Of a stretch of 64,000 bases of DNA, positions 17,345 to 24,964 are shown one piece after another. Made by a program: the position numbers and the translations under genes. The DNA lies in contig DASWJP010000109.1 of the NCBI GenBank assembly GCA_036397065.1, positions 62,001-126,000 of the forward strand, in the 5' to 3' direction. Positions within the stretch are counted from its first letter, which is position 1, and every line of letters begins with the position of its first letter. Under the pieces are notes generated by a model that saw only the letters and a program-made list of their open reading frames with translations, did not search any database and was not told the origin of the DNA. Source of the DNA: JAJFGI01 sp036397065. GTDB taxonomy: Bacteria > Pseudomonadota > Alphaproteobacteria > Kiloniellales > J153.

Positions 17345-18667
17345 TTAACCGCGCTGATTCCACATCTGGCCCAGCGCCGTCATGTGCTTGACCAGGAGAG
17401 CGCCGTTCTTGTCCCACCAATCGGGAATCGACCGGAACTCCTTGATCACCGCCTTGCCATCCTCAATGGCCACGACCGGCCAGTTGCCGACCAAGGCATT
17501 GTCGATGCCGAACAGCTCCTTGCCCCACCATTTGGCGTCGCCAAAGGCATGCTTGCCCTTGCCATCGGCCTTCATGGCGACGAGGACATCGGCGGGCTCG
17601 ACACTGCCGGCCTTGATCGCCGCATCGGCCCACAGGTCCATGATCGAAGCGTACTCCCAGGACACCGCGCCCCACTCGCTTTCGCCGTACCGCTTGGCGT
17701 ATTCGGCGTAGAAGTCGTTCGGTTTCTGGAAATTGACGCCATTGCCGTTGAGGGCCGGATCGTCGAAATCCGGGAACTGGAAGATGAAGCCTTCCATGAA
17801 TTCCTTCGACGTCTTCTCGATGATCTTCGGATAGAAATCCGCGGTGCAGGAGATGATCTGGCCTTTGAAGCCCTGCTGATACGCCTGCTCGCACAGCGGG
17901 TGGACGTAGTCGGCATAGGCCGTATCGAGGCACAGGATATCCGGCTTGTTGGCCAGCAGCTTGGTCATCACCGGCGCGAAGTCGGTGGTGGCCGGATCGA
18001 AGAATGTCGGATCTTCCACCACCTTGATGCCGGCCGCATCGAAGGCCGCCAGGTAGGTCGCCACCGACGGCTTGCCCAGGGCATCGTCCTGGGCGCAGAT
18101 GACCGCGGTCTTCAGCTCAGGCTTGTTTTGCGCCAGCCAGTCGACGCCGGTCACGTTATAGATCGGATGCACCTCGCACGGAGCCACCAGGGTCTTGGTG
18201 TCCGGGGTCAGATCGCTGGGCAGCAGCGTTGAGAAGAGCATGCCCTCCTTCTCGGCGATCTTCTGCACGCCCGGCCATGGATCGCCGCCGAGCATCATGA
18301 TGAACTTGACGCCGTCTTCCTTGATCAGCTTGGTGGCGCCGGTGCGCGCCTTGCCGGCATCGTATTCTTCGTCATAGGCGACGAATTCCACCTTGTAGGT
18401 ATCGCCGCCGATCTGCAGTCCGCCCGCGGCGTTGACCCAGTCGCCCCAAATCCGGCAGCCATCCAGCCCGGGCTTGCCCCAGGCGGCCACGTCGCCGGTC
18501 AACGGCGCGAGGAAGCCGATTTTCACCACCTTCTCCGCCGCGAAGGCGAATCGCGGCATGGCGGTTTGCGCCATGATGGCGACCGCGCCGGTCGCCGCCG
18601 TCGTGCTCAAAAATTGCCGTCTTGATACGCTCGTCGAGAGTCGATGCTTGCGGGTTTTGGATGTCAT
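17345..18667 (-). CDS. HAAT-type ABC transporter substrate-binding protein (Tat-exported), candidate methylated-amine binder
   Basis: A 440-residue periplasmic binding protein. The N-terminus has a twin-arginine signal (SRRQFLSTTAATGAVAIM, cleavage near FAFA), so it is probably exported folded by Tat. The mature part begins KVVKIGFLAPLTGDVAAWG, typical of Peripla_BP_6. GGGAGGACAAA precedes the ATG at 18667. It heads the minus-strand permease operon and is divergent from tmm, with tdm beyond the permeases. That context suggests trimethylamine, TMAO or a related quaternary amine as ligand, instead of the TmoXVW system usual in marine bacteria. The ligand is inferred only. Confidence 0.9.
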   Translation of the reverse strand: MTSKTRKHRLSTSVSRRQFLSTTAATGAVAIMAQTAMPRFAFAAEKVVKIGFLAPLTGDVAAWGKPGLDGCRIWGDWVNAAGGLQIGGDTYKVEFVAYDEEYDAGKARTGATKLIKEDGVKFIMMLGGDPWPGVQKIAEKEGMLFSTLLPSDLTPDTKTLVAPCEVHPIYNVTGVDWLAQNKPELKTAVICAQDDALGKPSVATYLAAFDAAGIKVVEDPTFFDPATTDFAPVMTKLLANKPDILCLDTAYADYVHPLCEQAYQQGFKGQIISCTADFYPKIIEKTSKEFMEGFIFQFPDFDDPALNGNGVNFQKPNDFYAEYAKRYGESEWGAVSWEYASIMDLWADAAIKAGSVEPADVLVAMKADGKGKHAFGDAKWWGKELFGIDNALVGNWPVVAIEDGKAVIKEFRSIPDWWDKNGALLVKHMTALGQMWNQRG

Positions 18668-19200
18668 TTTGTCCTCCCATGATGACCGTCGAGCCGCAGC
18701 GACATGCGGCCCCGGTCCATCTCGTTGCTTTGTTCGTTTGCCTGACGGTCCGCGTTGGTCACATTCCCCGTCCGTCACCGTCGCCCCTGCACACCCCCTA
18801 AACCACTTTGGACCAAATAGTGCCAGCACATTGCTTGCATCCTGTGATATATACGCCCCATCTTGTGGTGAGATCAAGGAATGACGGAAAATTGGTTGTA
18901 ATTGGGTAGACACTGGTCACCGTTCAGCATAACTTTGCATGAAGCAAATCAATGGGGTCGGGCCGCCGCCCGCGGCGAACCCGGCCACCGCCGATCTGCC
19001 GAACGCCGCCCCGTTTGCGCCGGCTGGCGGGCGGAAGATCGGCATAGGGAGGGTATAAACGAGAGAGCCGCGCTCACTGCGCCGCGGCCGACGGTTTCCA
19101 TCAATTCGCATCCGGCGGCGGGTCGAAACCATCTGTTCGGCCAAGCCCGCCGGGGTGACCGGAGACGGATCGGATCACTGACTTTCGGAGGGAAGTAGGT
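18668..19200. promoter_or_regulatory. Divergent intergenic region between binding protein and tmm
   Basis: There are 533 bases without a convincing gene, so divergent promoters are expected. The tmm start has a good CGGAGGGAAG ribosome-binding site. An AT-richer core near 18790-18960 differs from the GC-rich flanks and likely holds the promoters. I looked for sigma-54 elements and found only poor matches. No strong palindrome was identified. Confidence 0.5.
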
Positions 19201-20547
19201 ATGACTCAACGTGTTGCAATTATTGGTGCTGGTCCATCCGGCCTTGCTCAGCTCCGGGCCTTTCAATCGGCCGCCGCCAAGGGCGCCGATGTCCCCGAGG
19301 TCGTCTGCTTCGAGCGGCAGGAAGATTGGGGCGGCATCTGGAACTATACCTGGCGCACCGGCACCGACGAGCTGGGCGAACCCGTCCATTGCAGCATGTA
19401 CCGCTACCTCTGGTCGAACGGACCGAAGGAATGCCTGGAGTTCGCCGACTATACCTTCGAGGAGCATTTCGGCCGGCCGATCGCCTCATACCCGCCCCGC
19501 GAGGTGTTGTGGGATTACATCAAGGGGCGCGTCGAAAAAGCCGGCGTGCGCGACAAATGCCGGTTCCGGACACCGGTGCGCCATGTCGAATACTCCGAGA
19601 AAACCGGCAAGTTCACCGTCACGGCTCATGATCTGAATAAGGATCACGTCTACGCGGAACAGTTTGACTACGTGGTGGTCGCCTCCGGGCATTTTTCCAC
19701 ACCCAACGTGCCGTACTTCAAGGGCTTCGATACCTTTGGCGGGCGGGTCATGCATGCGCACGATTTCCGCGATGCGCTGGAATTCAAGGGCAAGGACATC
19801 ATCATCGTCGGCACCAGCTATTCCGCCGAAGACATCGCATCGCAGTGCCACAAGTACGGCTGCAAGTCCGTGACCATCAGCTACCGGACCAATCCGACCG
19901 GCTTCCACTGGCCGGATAGTTTCAAGCAGGTTCCGTTGATCACAAAAGTCGAGGGCAACACCGTCCATTTCAAGGATGGCTCGTCAACGTATGCGGATGC
20001 CATCATCCTATGCACCGGGTATCTGCACCACTTCCCGTTCCTGCCGGACGATCTGCGGCTGAAGACCGGCAACCGCCTGTGGCCGCTGGATCTCTACAAG
20101 GGCGTCGTCTGGGAGAAGAATCCGAAGCTGATGTACCTCGGCATGCAGGACCAATTCTACACGTTCAACATGTTCGACGCCCAGGCGTGGTATGCCCGGG
20201 ACGTCATCCTCGGGCGCATCGATTTGCCGTCAAAAGCCGAGATGACGAAGCACAGCAAGGCCTGGCGGGCGCGCGAGGAAAAACTGAGCACGGACGAGGA
20301 AAAGATCTATTTCCAGGGCGATTACACCCAGGAGCTCATCGACGCGACCGATTATCCCAGCTTCGATGTCACCGGCGTCAACAAGACGTTCATGGAGTGG
20401 GAACACCATAAGCACGAAAACATCATGGGGTTCCGCGACAACTCCTATCGTTCCCTGATGACCGGAACCATGTCGCCCAAGCACCATACGCCCTGGATCA
20501 AGGCGATGGACGACTCGATGAAGTCCTATCTGGGGAAAAAGGGTTGA
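19201..20547 (+). CDS. tmm: Trimethylamine monooxygenase (flavin-containing monooxygenase)
   Basis: A 448-residue cytosolic FMO expected to oxidise trimethylamine to TMAO with NADPH and O2. FAD-binding GAGPSGLAQLRAF lies at the N-terminus. The FMO fingerprint is present as FGGRVMHAHDF near residue 182, and the NADPH-binding GTSYSAEDIA near 205. Long blocks such as WNYTWRTGTDELGEPVH, SSMYRYLWSNGPKECLEFAD-like sequence and MTGTMSPKHHTPWI match my memory of characterised bacterial Tmm rather than Baeyer-Villiger enzymes, and the length fits. With tdm at 10769 it gives TMA to TMAO to dimethylamine plus formaldehyde. It may also act on other small tertiary amines or sulfides. Confidence 0.93.
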   Translation: MTQRVAIIGAGPSGLAQLRAFQSAAAKGADVPEVVCFERQEDWGGIWNYTWRTGTDELGEPVHCSMYRYLWSNGPKECLEFADYTFEEHFGRPIASYPPREVLWDYIKGRVEKAGVRDKCRFRTPVRHVEYSEKTGKFTVTAHDLNKDHVYAEQFDYVVVASGHFSTPNVPYFKGFDTFGGRVMHAHDFRDALEFKGKDIIIVGTSYSAEDIASQCHKYGCKSVTISYRTNPTGFHWPDSFKQVPLITKVEGNTVHFKDGSSTYADAIILCTGYLHHFPFLPDDLRLKTGNRLWPLDLYKGVVWEKNPKLMYLGMQDQFYTFNMFDAQAWYARDVILGRIDLPSKAEMTKHSKAWRAREEKLSTDEEKIYFQGDYTQELIDATDYPSFDVTGVNKTFMEWEHHKHENIMGFRDNSYRSLMTGTMSPKHHTPWIKAMDDSMKSYLGKKG

Positions 20548-20577
20548 GGGAGCCTTATAGGACGTGATCCGCGCGCC

Positions 20578-20597
20578 AGCGCCGCCGGTGCGGCGCT
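20578..20597. terminator. Bidirectional hairpin between tmm and bacteriohemerythrin gene
   Basis: Perfect eight-base arms AGCGCCGC (20578-20585) and GCGGCGCT (20590-20597) enclose loop CGGT. It lies between two convergent genes and overlaps the hemerythrin stop codon, so it probably ends both transcripts. Confidence 0.6.
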
Positions 20598-21000
20598 AGT
20601 CCAGCATCTTGTGCAGGCGGGCATCCTTGGTCTTGAAATGCCGGGTGAACCATTCCTGCAAATGCGCCGCCAGGGCTTCGTCCGTGTCGCGGTAGGTGCC
20701 GCGGTCGAAGTTGTCCATGATATCTCGGATGCCATCGAGCAGGCGTTCGTGATCCTCCTTGTGGTCGGCGAACTGATCGTAACCATGTTCGCGCATGATC
20801 TTTTCCTCCAGCGCGAAGTGCGCCGAGATCTTGGCGTCGATCTCGCCCAGAAAACCGGCGACCGCCTGTTTATCGATCTTGCCCGACAGTTGGGCATGAA
20901 GATCGTTGATCGCCAGAATCAGCTCTTCATGCTCATGGTCGACCGACGGAATGCCGGTTCGAAATTCATCGCGCCATTCCACAAGGGCCATCGTATTCAT
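20596..21000 (-). CDS. Bacteriohemerythrin
   Basis: A 134-residue four-helix non-heme diiron protein that binds O2, and in some members NO. Candidate iron ligands are H22 or H24, H61 and E65 (HFALEE), H80 and H84 (HKEDH), H121 and D126 (HFKTKD), matching the family pattern. It is single-domain, without a signal peptide, so cytoplasmic. It is the last gene of the heme-copper operon, overlapping the preceding gene by four bases (ATGA). Co-transcription suggests delivery or scavenging of O2/NO for the oxidoreductase; this role is inferred. Confidence 0.92.
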   Translation of the reverse strand: MNTMALVEWRDEFRTGIPSVDHEHEELILAINDLHAQLSGKIDKQAVAGFLGEIDAKISAHFALEEKIMREHGYDQFADHKEDHERLLDGIRDIMDNFDRGTYRDTDEALAAHLQEWFTRHFKTKDARLHKMLD

Positions 21001-21548
21001 CCCTGATTTGGCTGGCCGTTCCGCGATACGGCGGGGACGTCGGGGGTGGCGAAAATGAATCCGCCGGCTTCGGCCTGGAACCCGATCACGAACCTCTGGC
21101 GCGGGGCGATCACGACATGGGCTTCCCGCTGATAGTCGAAGCCTTCGGCCCGGGGACTTTCGCGCATCCGCACGATAAGTGTATAGGAGCCGCTTGGGAT
21201 GACGAAATTCTTATAGATCTGCGAGGGCCCGTCGCCGAAAAGGCCGGACGGAGACACGGATTCGCTGACGATGATCTGCCCGTCCAGCTCAACCTCAACC
21301 AGCACCGGCGTGCGTTCCCGCGTACAGTCGAGCGGCTTGCGCATGTTCGCCGGCAGGGCCGCAAGCTCTTCGGCGGTCCGGCGCCGGCATTCCTGGAGAT
21401 GCTTGCCACTGTGCGCCAGGCTCAAGGTAAGCTGCGCCTTGTCGTCGTCGAAATGCCGATAGGCCGGGGTATCCGCGAAGAAGCCGAGCACCACCGCGAT
21501 CAGCGCATAGACGACACCTTGTCCCATATAGCGGAAGACATTACCCAT
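20997..21548 (-). CDS. Hypothetical membrane-anchored protein in heme-copper operon
   Basis: A 183-residue protein of unknown function. One N-terminal hydrophobic segment (about residues 8-25; GVVYALIAVVLGFFAD) is an uncleaved anchor or signal, followed by a probably periplasmic domain. The mid region (VLVEVELDGQIIVSESVSPSGLFGDGPSQIY) looks beta-rich, with two cysteines at ECRRR and LDCTRER. The start overlaps the cytochrome b fusion gene by eight bases and the stop overlaps the hemerythrin gene by four, with GGAGACGA before the ATG. Tight coupling implies it is a structural or assembly partner of the complex. No domain was recognised. Confidence 0.75.
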   Translation of the reverse strand: MGNVFRYMGQGVVYALIAVVLGFFADTPAYRHFDDDKAQLTLSLAHSGKHLQECRRRTAEELAALPANMRKPLDCTRERTPVLVEVELDGQIIVSESVSPSGLFGDGPSQIYKNFVIPSGSYTLIVRMRESPRAEGFDYQREAHVVIAPRQRFVIGFQAEAGGFIFATPDVPAVSRNGQPNQG

Positions 21549-23199
21549 TCGAGTCGTCTCCTCCGGCCACGGCGGGTTGCAGGTGCGGGGCAGCGGGCTT
21601 CGGCACGGCCGGCAAACCGGCGCGAAATAACTCTATCTTGCTGGCCAGCATGGTGCGATCCGCGGCGGCCGCCCAGCAGGTGAGGAGGCGCGCGCGTGGC
21701 ACCCGTTTGCGCAGGTAGGGATCGCGTTCGCTGGCCAGCCGGGCGGTCATCCAATCCACCCCATAGCGGTTGAAGCATTCCCCGTCGCGGCAACCGGTAA
21801 TGACCACGCCATCCGCCAAATCGCGGCTGAGCACGTAATCGATGAACGACGGCGGCAGGGCGGCGATGCAGGGCAGGCTGAGCGTGCCGATGCCGTCGCC
21901 CGCCAGACGATCGAGCGGAGCGGCGTGATCGCAGCCGAAGACAATCACCCGGCGATCGCCGGAAAGAATGGCCGACGCGGCTTCCACCCGGTCGCGCAAC
22001 TCGGGCAGCGAACGGTCGGGCAGGTCGATTCCTGGAACCAGCGCGCTGGCCCGGCGGAACGGTGTCGACGTCGGGCACGATCCGGCGCAGATGCCGCAGG
22101 CGACGCACACGGACGCATCAACCGTGGCTTCATTCTCGAACGGCAATCCGTCGCTGCGTGGCCGCATGACGATGGCATTATAGGGACAATCGTTGGCGCA
22201 CCGTTCGCACCCATTGCAGTTGTCCAGGTTCACCGTGGCTGCGGCCGGGCGCCGCACCGGCGGCAGCCAGGGCAAGGCGAAAAGCATGAACGTCAGCACC
22301 CCGGCAAATCCCCAGACGGCCCCATACGACGTGGCATCCATCAAGGGATAGGCCGGGAGGTAAAACCAGTCGAGATTGAGGACACCGGGCACGACCGTCA
22401 GATCGGCCGGCGGATGGCTGACCGCCGGCTTGACGAAGGAGAGCGCCACCAGCATGAGGAACGTACCAACGGCCAGACCCCGTTTGGGGTTGATCCTGGG
22501 CTTGGTCACCCGTTGCAGATGAATCCACAAGACCAGCAGGAGCAACAATGGTGCCACGATATGAATGAACGTCAGCAGGGTGAAAAAGCGGTCGTCCAGC
22601 GAGTTTGGCGACAAAAAATTCCGTGCGATCGCCTCGCCGAAGATGCCGAGCCAATCGAGCCATTCTGTACTGGCAATGGCGATGTATTGCGCCAGCTCGT
22701 CCCACACCATCCAATACCCGGTGATACCGGCGACAAAAACCAGCCACAGGATAGGCGTGCCCGTGACCCATGTGAACCAGCGCGCCCCCCGATACCGGTC
22801 GAGCGCAAACTCGCGCAACATATGGACGGCCATCATGAGGATCATGCCGTCGGAGGCATAGCGATGCAGGCTGCGCATGACGCCGCCCAGGTACCACTGG
22901 TCCACGGTCAAATATTCTACCGACTCGTAGGCCTCGGTCGTGCCGGTATCGAAGAAGATGTAAACGTAGATGCCGCTGACCGCGACCACCCAATAGTAAA
23001 AGAAGCCAAGCGCGCCCAGCTGATAGAGCGGGTTCCAGGCCGCCCCGAAGATGCGGTCCAGGACCGCTTCGACGCGTTCGAATCCCCACCGCAATCCGCG
23101 TTGCACGAGCGCCACCGGCTCGCCATTCAGGCTGGCACGGCGGCTTTGATCGCCGAGGGATTCGCTGCGGGTGGGCGCGCGCAAAGCCGGCTCAGACAC
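21541..23199 (-). CDS. Cytochrome b / 2x[4Fe-4S] ferredoxin / MvhD-like fusion protein
   Basis: A 552-residue three-part membrane redox protein. Residues about 25-260 are a bc1-type cytochrome b N-terminal domain, with heme-ligand histidines in SLHRYASDG, AVHMLREF, FIHIVAP and WIHLQRV. More transmembrane helices lead to two ferredoxin motifs: CNGCERCANDCP and CVACGICAGSCP. The C-terminal part (about 420-520) resembles the MvhD/FrhD hydrogenase/heterodisulfide-reductase iron-sulfur subunit, with cysteines in FGCDHA, LPCIAALPP and TGCRDGECFNRYG. The GTG start at 23199 overlaps the SCO gene by eight bases. It probably carries electrons between the quinone pool or a cytosolic donor and the heme-copper enzyme. 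No catalytic hydrogenase subunit is present. The direction of electron flow is unknown. Confidence 0.85.
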   Translation of the reverse strand: MSEPALRAPTRSESLGDQSRRASLNGEPVALVQRGLRWGFERVEAVLDRIFGAAWNPLYQLGALGFFYYWVVAVSGIYVYIFFDTGTTEAYESVEYLTVDQWYLGGVMRSLHRYASDGMILMMAVHMLREFALDRYRGARWFTWVTGTPILWLVFVAGITGYWMVWDELAQYIAIASTEWLDWLGIFGEAIARNFLSPNSLDDRFFTLLTFIHIVAPLLLLLVLWIHLQRVTKPRINPKRGLAVGTFLMLVALSFVKPAVSHPPADLTVVPGVLNLDWFYLPAYPLMDATSYGAVWGFAGVLTFMLFALPWLPPVRRPAAATVNLDNCNGCERCANDCPYNAIVMRPRSDGLPFENEATVDASVCVACGICAGSCPTSTPFRRASALVPGIDLPDRSLPELRDRVEAASAILSGDRRVIVFGCDHAAPLDRLAGDGIGTLSLPCIAALPPSFIDYVLSRDLADGVVITGCRDGECFNRYGVDWMTARLASERDPYLRKRVPRARLLTCWAAAADRTMLASKIELFRAGLPAVPKPAAPHLQPAVAGGDDSNG

Positions 23200-24040
23200 T
23201 ATGCGCGTTCGGCCGCGTCCGAAGCCAGGCGCGGACCAGGATCGTGCCAATGCCGATCAAACTGCTGGCGCCGACGATGAGGCCGATAAAGATGGCGTAG
23301 TCGAAACGATACCGGTCGCGGTTCGGATCGTAATACGTGCAGAACAGACGCAGCCGATTGGTCAAATATTCGAGCGTGTTCGACGACGACGAGGCGCGGC
23401 CGAAGATCAATTCGATCAAGGGTTCTGTCAAGGCCGGCGCGGTGAACTGCGACCCGTAGACCTGGCGATAGATGATCCCCTCGGCGTCGATGACCGTGGT
23501 TTGCGCCAGATGATCGTAACCGCGCGGCGACGGGAAATAAATGAATCCCAAATTCTCCACCAAGCCCTCGATGGCGGCGGCTTCGCCACTCAGAAAATCC
23601 CAGTTCGGCAGATCGACCCCTTGGCCGCGGGCGAAGGCGCGCATCCGTTCTGGCGTATCGTCGCCCGCGTCGAAGCCGATGGTCACGACCGAGAAGGCAT
23701 CCTTGCCCACCGCATCCTGCGCCACGTCGACGGCATTGCGCAGGGTCTGTACGACAATCGGGCACGAGTCGCTGCACGCTGTAAAGACCAGATTTACAAC
23801 CAAGGGTTTGCCCCGGTAGTCGGACAGGCGGATCGGGCGGCGCTGCGTATCGAGAAAACCGCGATCATCCAGAGGGCGGCCGATAGCCGCCTGGCTGTAA
23901 GCGATGGCGGCGCCTTGATCGAAAGGCTCCGGCGCCGGCGCTCTGGTCTCCGCGGCCGCCTGCATGGAACCGGCGATCAACAGGATCGCGCCCAGAAACG
24001 GAAACAGGCGGGACATGTGGCGGATTTGAGGGCCGGACAT
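23192..24040 (-). CDS. SCO1/SenC-family protein with C-terminal membrane anchor
   Basis: A 282-residue thioredoxin-fold copper chaperone expected in the periplasm. A Sec signal precedes residue about 31. The copper-binding motif is present as FTACSDSCPIV (CxxxC), with the distal His in YDHLAQT. Unlike ordinary SCO proteins it has a long C-terminal extension with a transmembrane helix near residues 250-272 (FIGLIVGASSLIGIGTILV). It lies between the heme O synthase and cytochrome b fusion genes, so it probably metallates the CuA or CuB site of this operon's oxidoreductase. It is the second SCO gene in the block. Confidence 0.88.
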   Translation of the reverse strand: MSGPQIRHMSRLFPFLGAILLIAGSMQAAAETRAPAPEPFDQGAAIAYSQAAIGRPLDDRGFLDTQRRPIRLSDYRGKPLVVNLVFTACSDSCPIVVQTLRNAVDVAQDAVGKDAFSVVTIGFDAGDDTPERMRAFARGQGVDLPNWDFLSGEAAAIEGLVENLGFIYFPSPRGYDHLAQTTVIDAEGIIYRQVYGSQFTAPALTEPLIELIFGRASSSSNTLEYLTNRLRLFCTYYDPNRDRYRFDYAIFIGLIVGASSLIGIGTILVRAWLRTRPNAHSV

Positions 24041-24056
24041 GGGACCGCTTCGCCCC

Positions 24057-24923
24057 CTATCCCAAAATCACGCGGTCAAGTATCGCCGCGAACAGGAGCA
24101 GGCCGAGTTGAACGAGCGACGCGAAAAAATTCACCATCGCCGCCTTGGGTCCGGGGTTCTTGGCCAGGCGGACCGAATTCAGGACGAAATATCCGCCACC
24201 GGCCACCGCCCCGGCCAGATAGATCCATCCCATGCCGAGTGCGGCCGGCACCAAGGACAGCAAGACCAAGGCCACCGTGTGCGCCAGAATGACCTTGGCA
24301 GCCACGGCATCGCCGACCACGACCGGCAGCATCGGTACGCCGGCGGCCGCGTATTCCTTGTGCAGGGCGGTCGCCAGGCTCCAGAAATGCGGCGGTGTCC
24401 AGAGAAAGAGCACAACCGCGAGCACGATGGGCGCGGCGGACAGCGCCGGGTCCACGGCGGAGGCACCGGCCAGCACCGCGAAGCTGCCGGCCAGGCCGCC
24501 GAGCACGATGTTCAGCCACGTCCGGTTCTTGAGCCAGATGGTGTAGACGACGCCGTAGGTGAAGGCACCGAGAAAGACATGCAGCGCCACGGCGAAGTTG
24601 AACGTCCAGGCCGCCATGGCCACCGCCAAGGCCAGAATGCCCAGGATCGCCCCCAGCCATAGCGGCCCGGCCGTGAACGCGCCGGTGACGAACGGACGGT
24701 TGCGGGTGCGCGCCATGCGCGCGTCCAGGTCTCGCTCAACGTACTGGTTGAACGCCCCGGCGCTGGCCGCCGACAGCAGCACGGCCACGGCGAGCACGGC
24801 AATCTTCCAGCCCGCCACCGCCGGCCCCGGCGTCACCGCCAGCCCGCCCAGGGCGCACAGCATGATCGCCAAGCCGATACGAAGCTTGAAGACGGACCAG
24901 AACTGTCCAATGGTGCTCGCCAT
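24057..24923 (-). CDS. ctaB: Protoheme IX farnesyltransferase (heme O synthase)
   Basis: A 288-residue UbiA-family inner-membrane prenyltransferase converting heme B to heme O with farnesyl diphosphate. The Asp-rich substrate motif NQYVERDLDARMARTRNRP lies near residue 60, and about nine hydrophobic helices follow. The start is the ATG at 24923 with GAGGAAACC upstream. It sits 41 bases after subunit I, implying that the operon's enzyme uses heme O or heme A in at least one site. No heme A synthase (ctaA) is in the window. Confidence 0.93.
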   Translation of the reverse strand: MASTIGQFWSVFKLRIGLAIMLCALGGLAVTPGPAVAGWKIAVLAVAVLLSAASAGAFNQYVERDLDARMARTRNRPFVTGAFTAGPLWLGAILGILALAVAMAAWTFNFAVALHVFLGAFTYGVVYTIWLKNRTWLNIVLGGLAGSFAVLAGASAVDPALSAAPIVLAVVLFLWTPPHFWSLATALHKEYAAAGVPMLPVVVGDAVAAKVILAHTVALVLLSLVPAALGMGWIYLAGAVAGGGYFVLNSVRLAKNPGPKAAMVNFFASLVQLGLLLFAAILDRVILG

Positions 24924-24964
24924 GGTTTCCTCGCGAACGGTCAAGCCGCCAGCCGTGCGGCCGG

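Noticed and set aside
18780..18960. Possible sigma-54 promoter elements (TGGCAC... and ...TTTGCAT)
   Set aside because: In neither orientation are both the GG and GC doublets at the required spacing.
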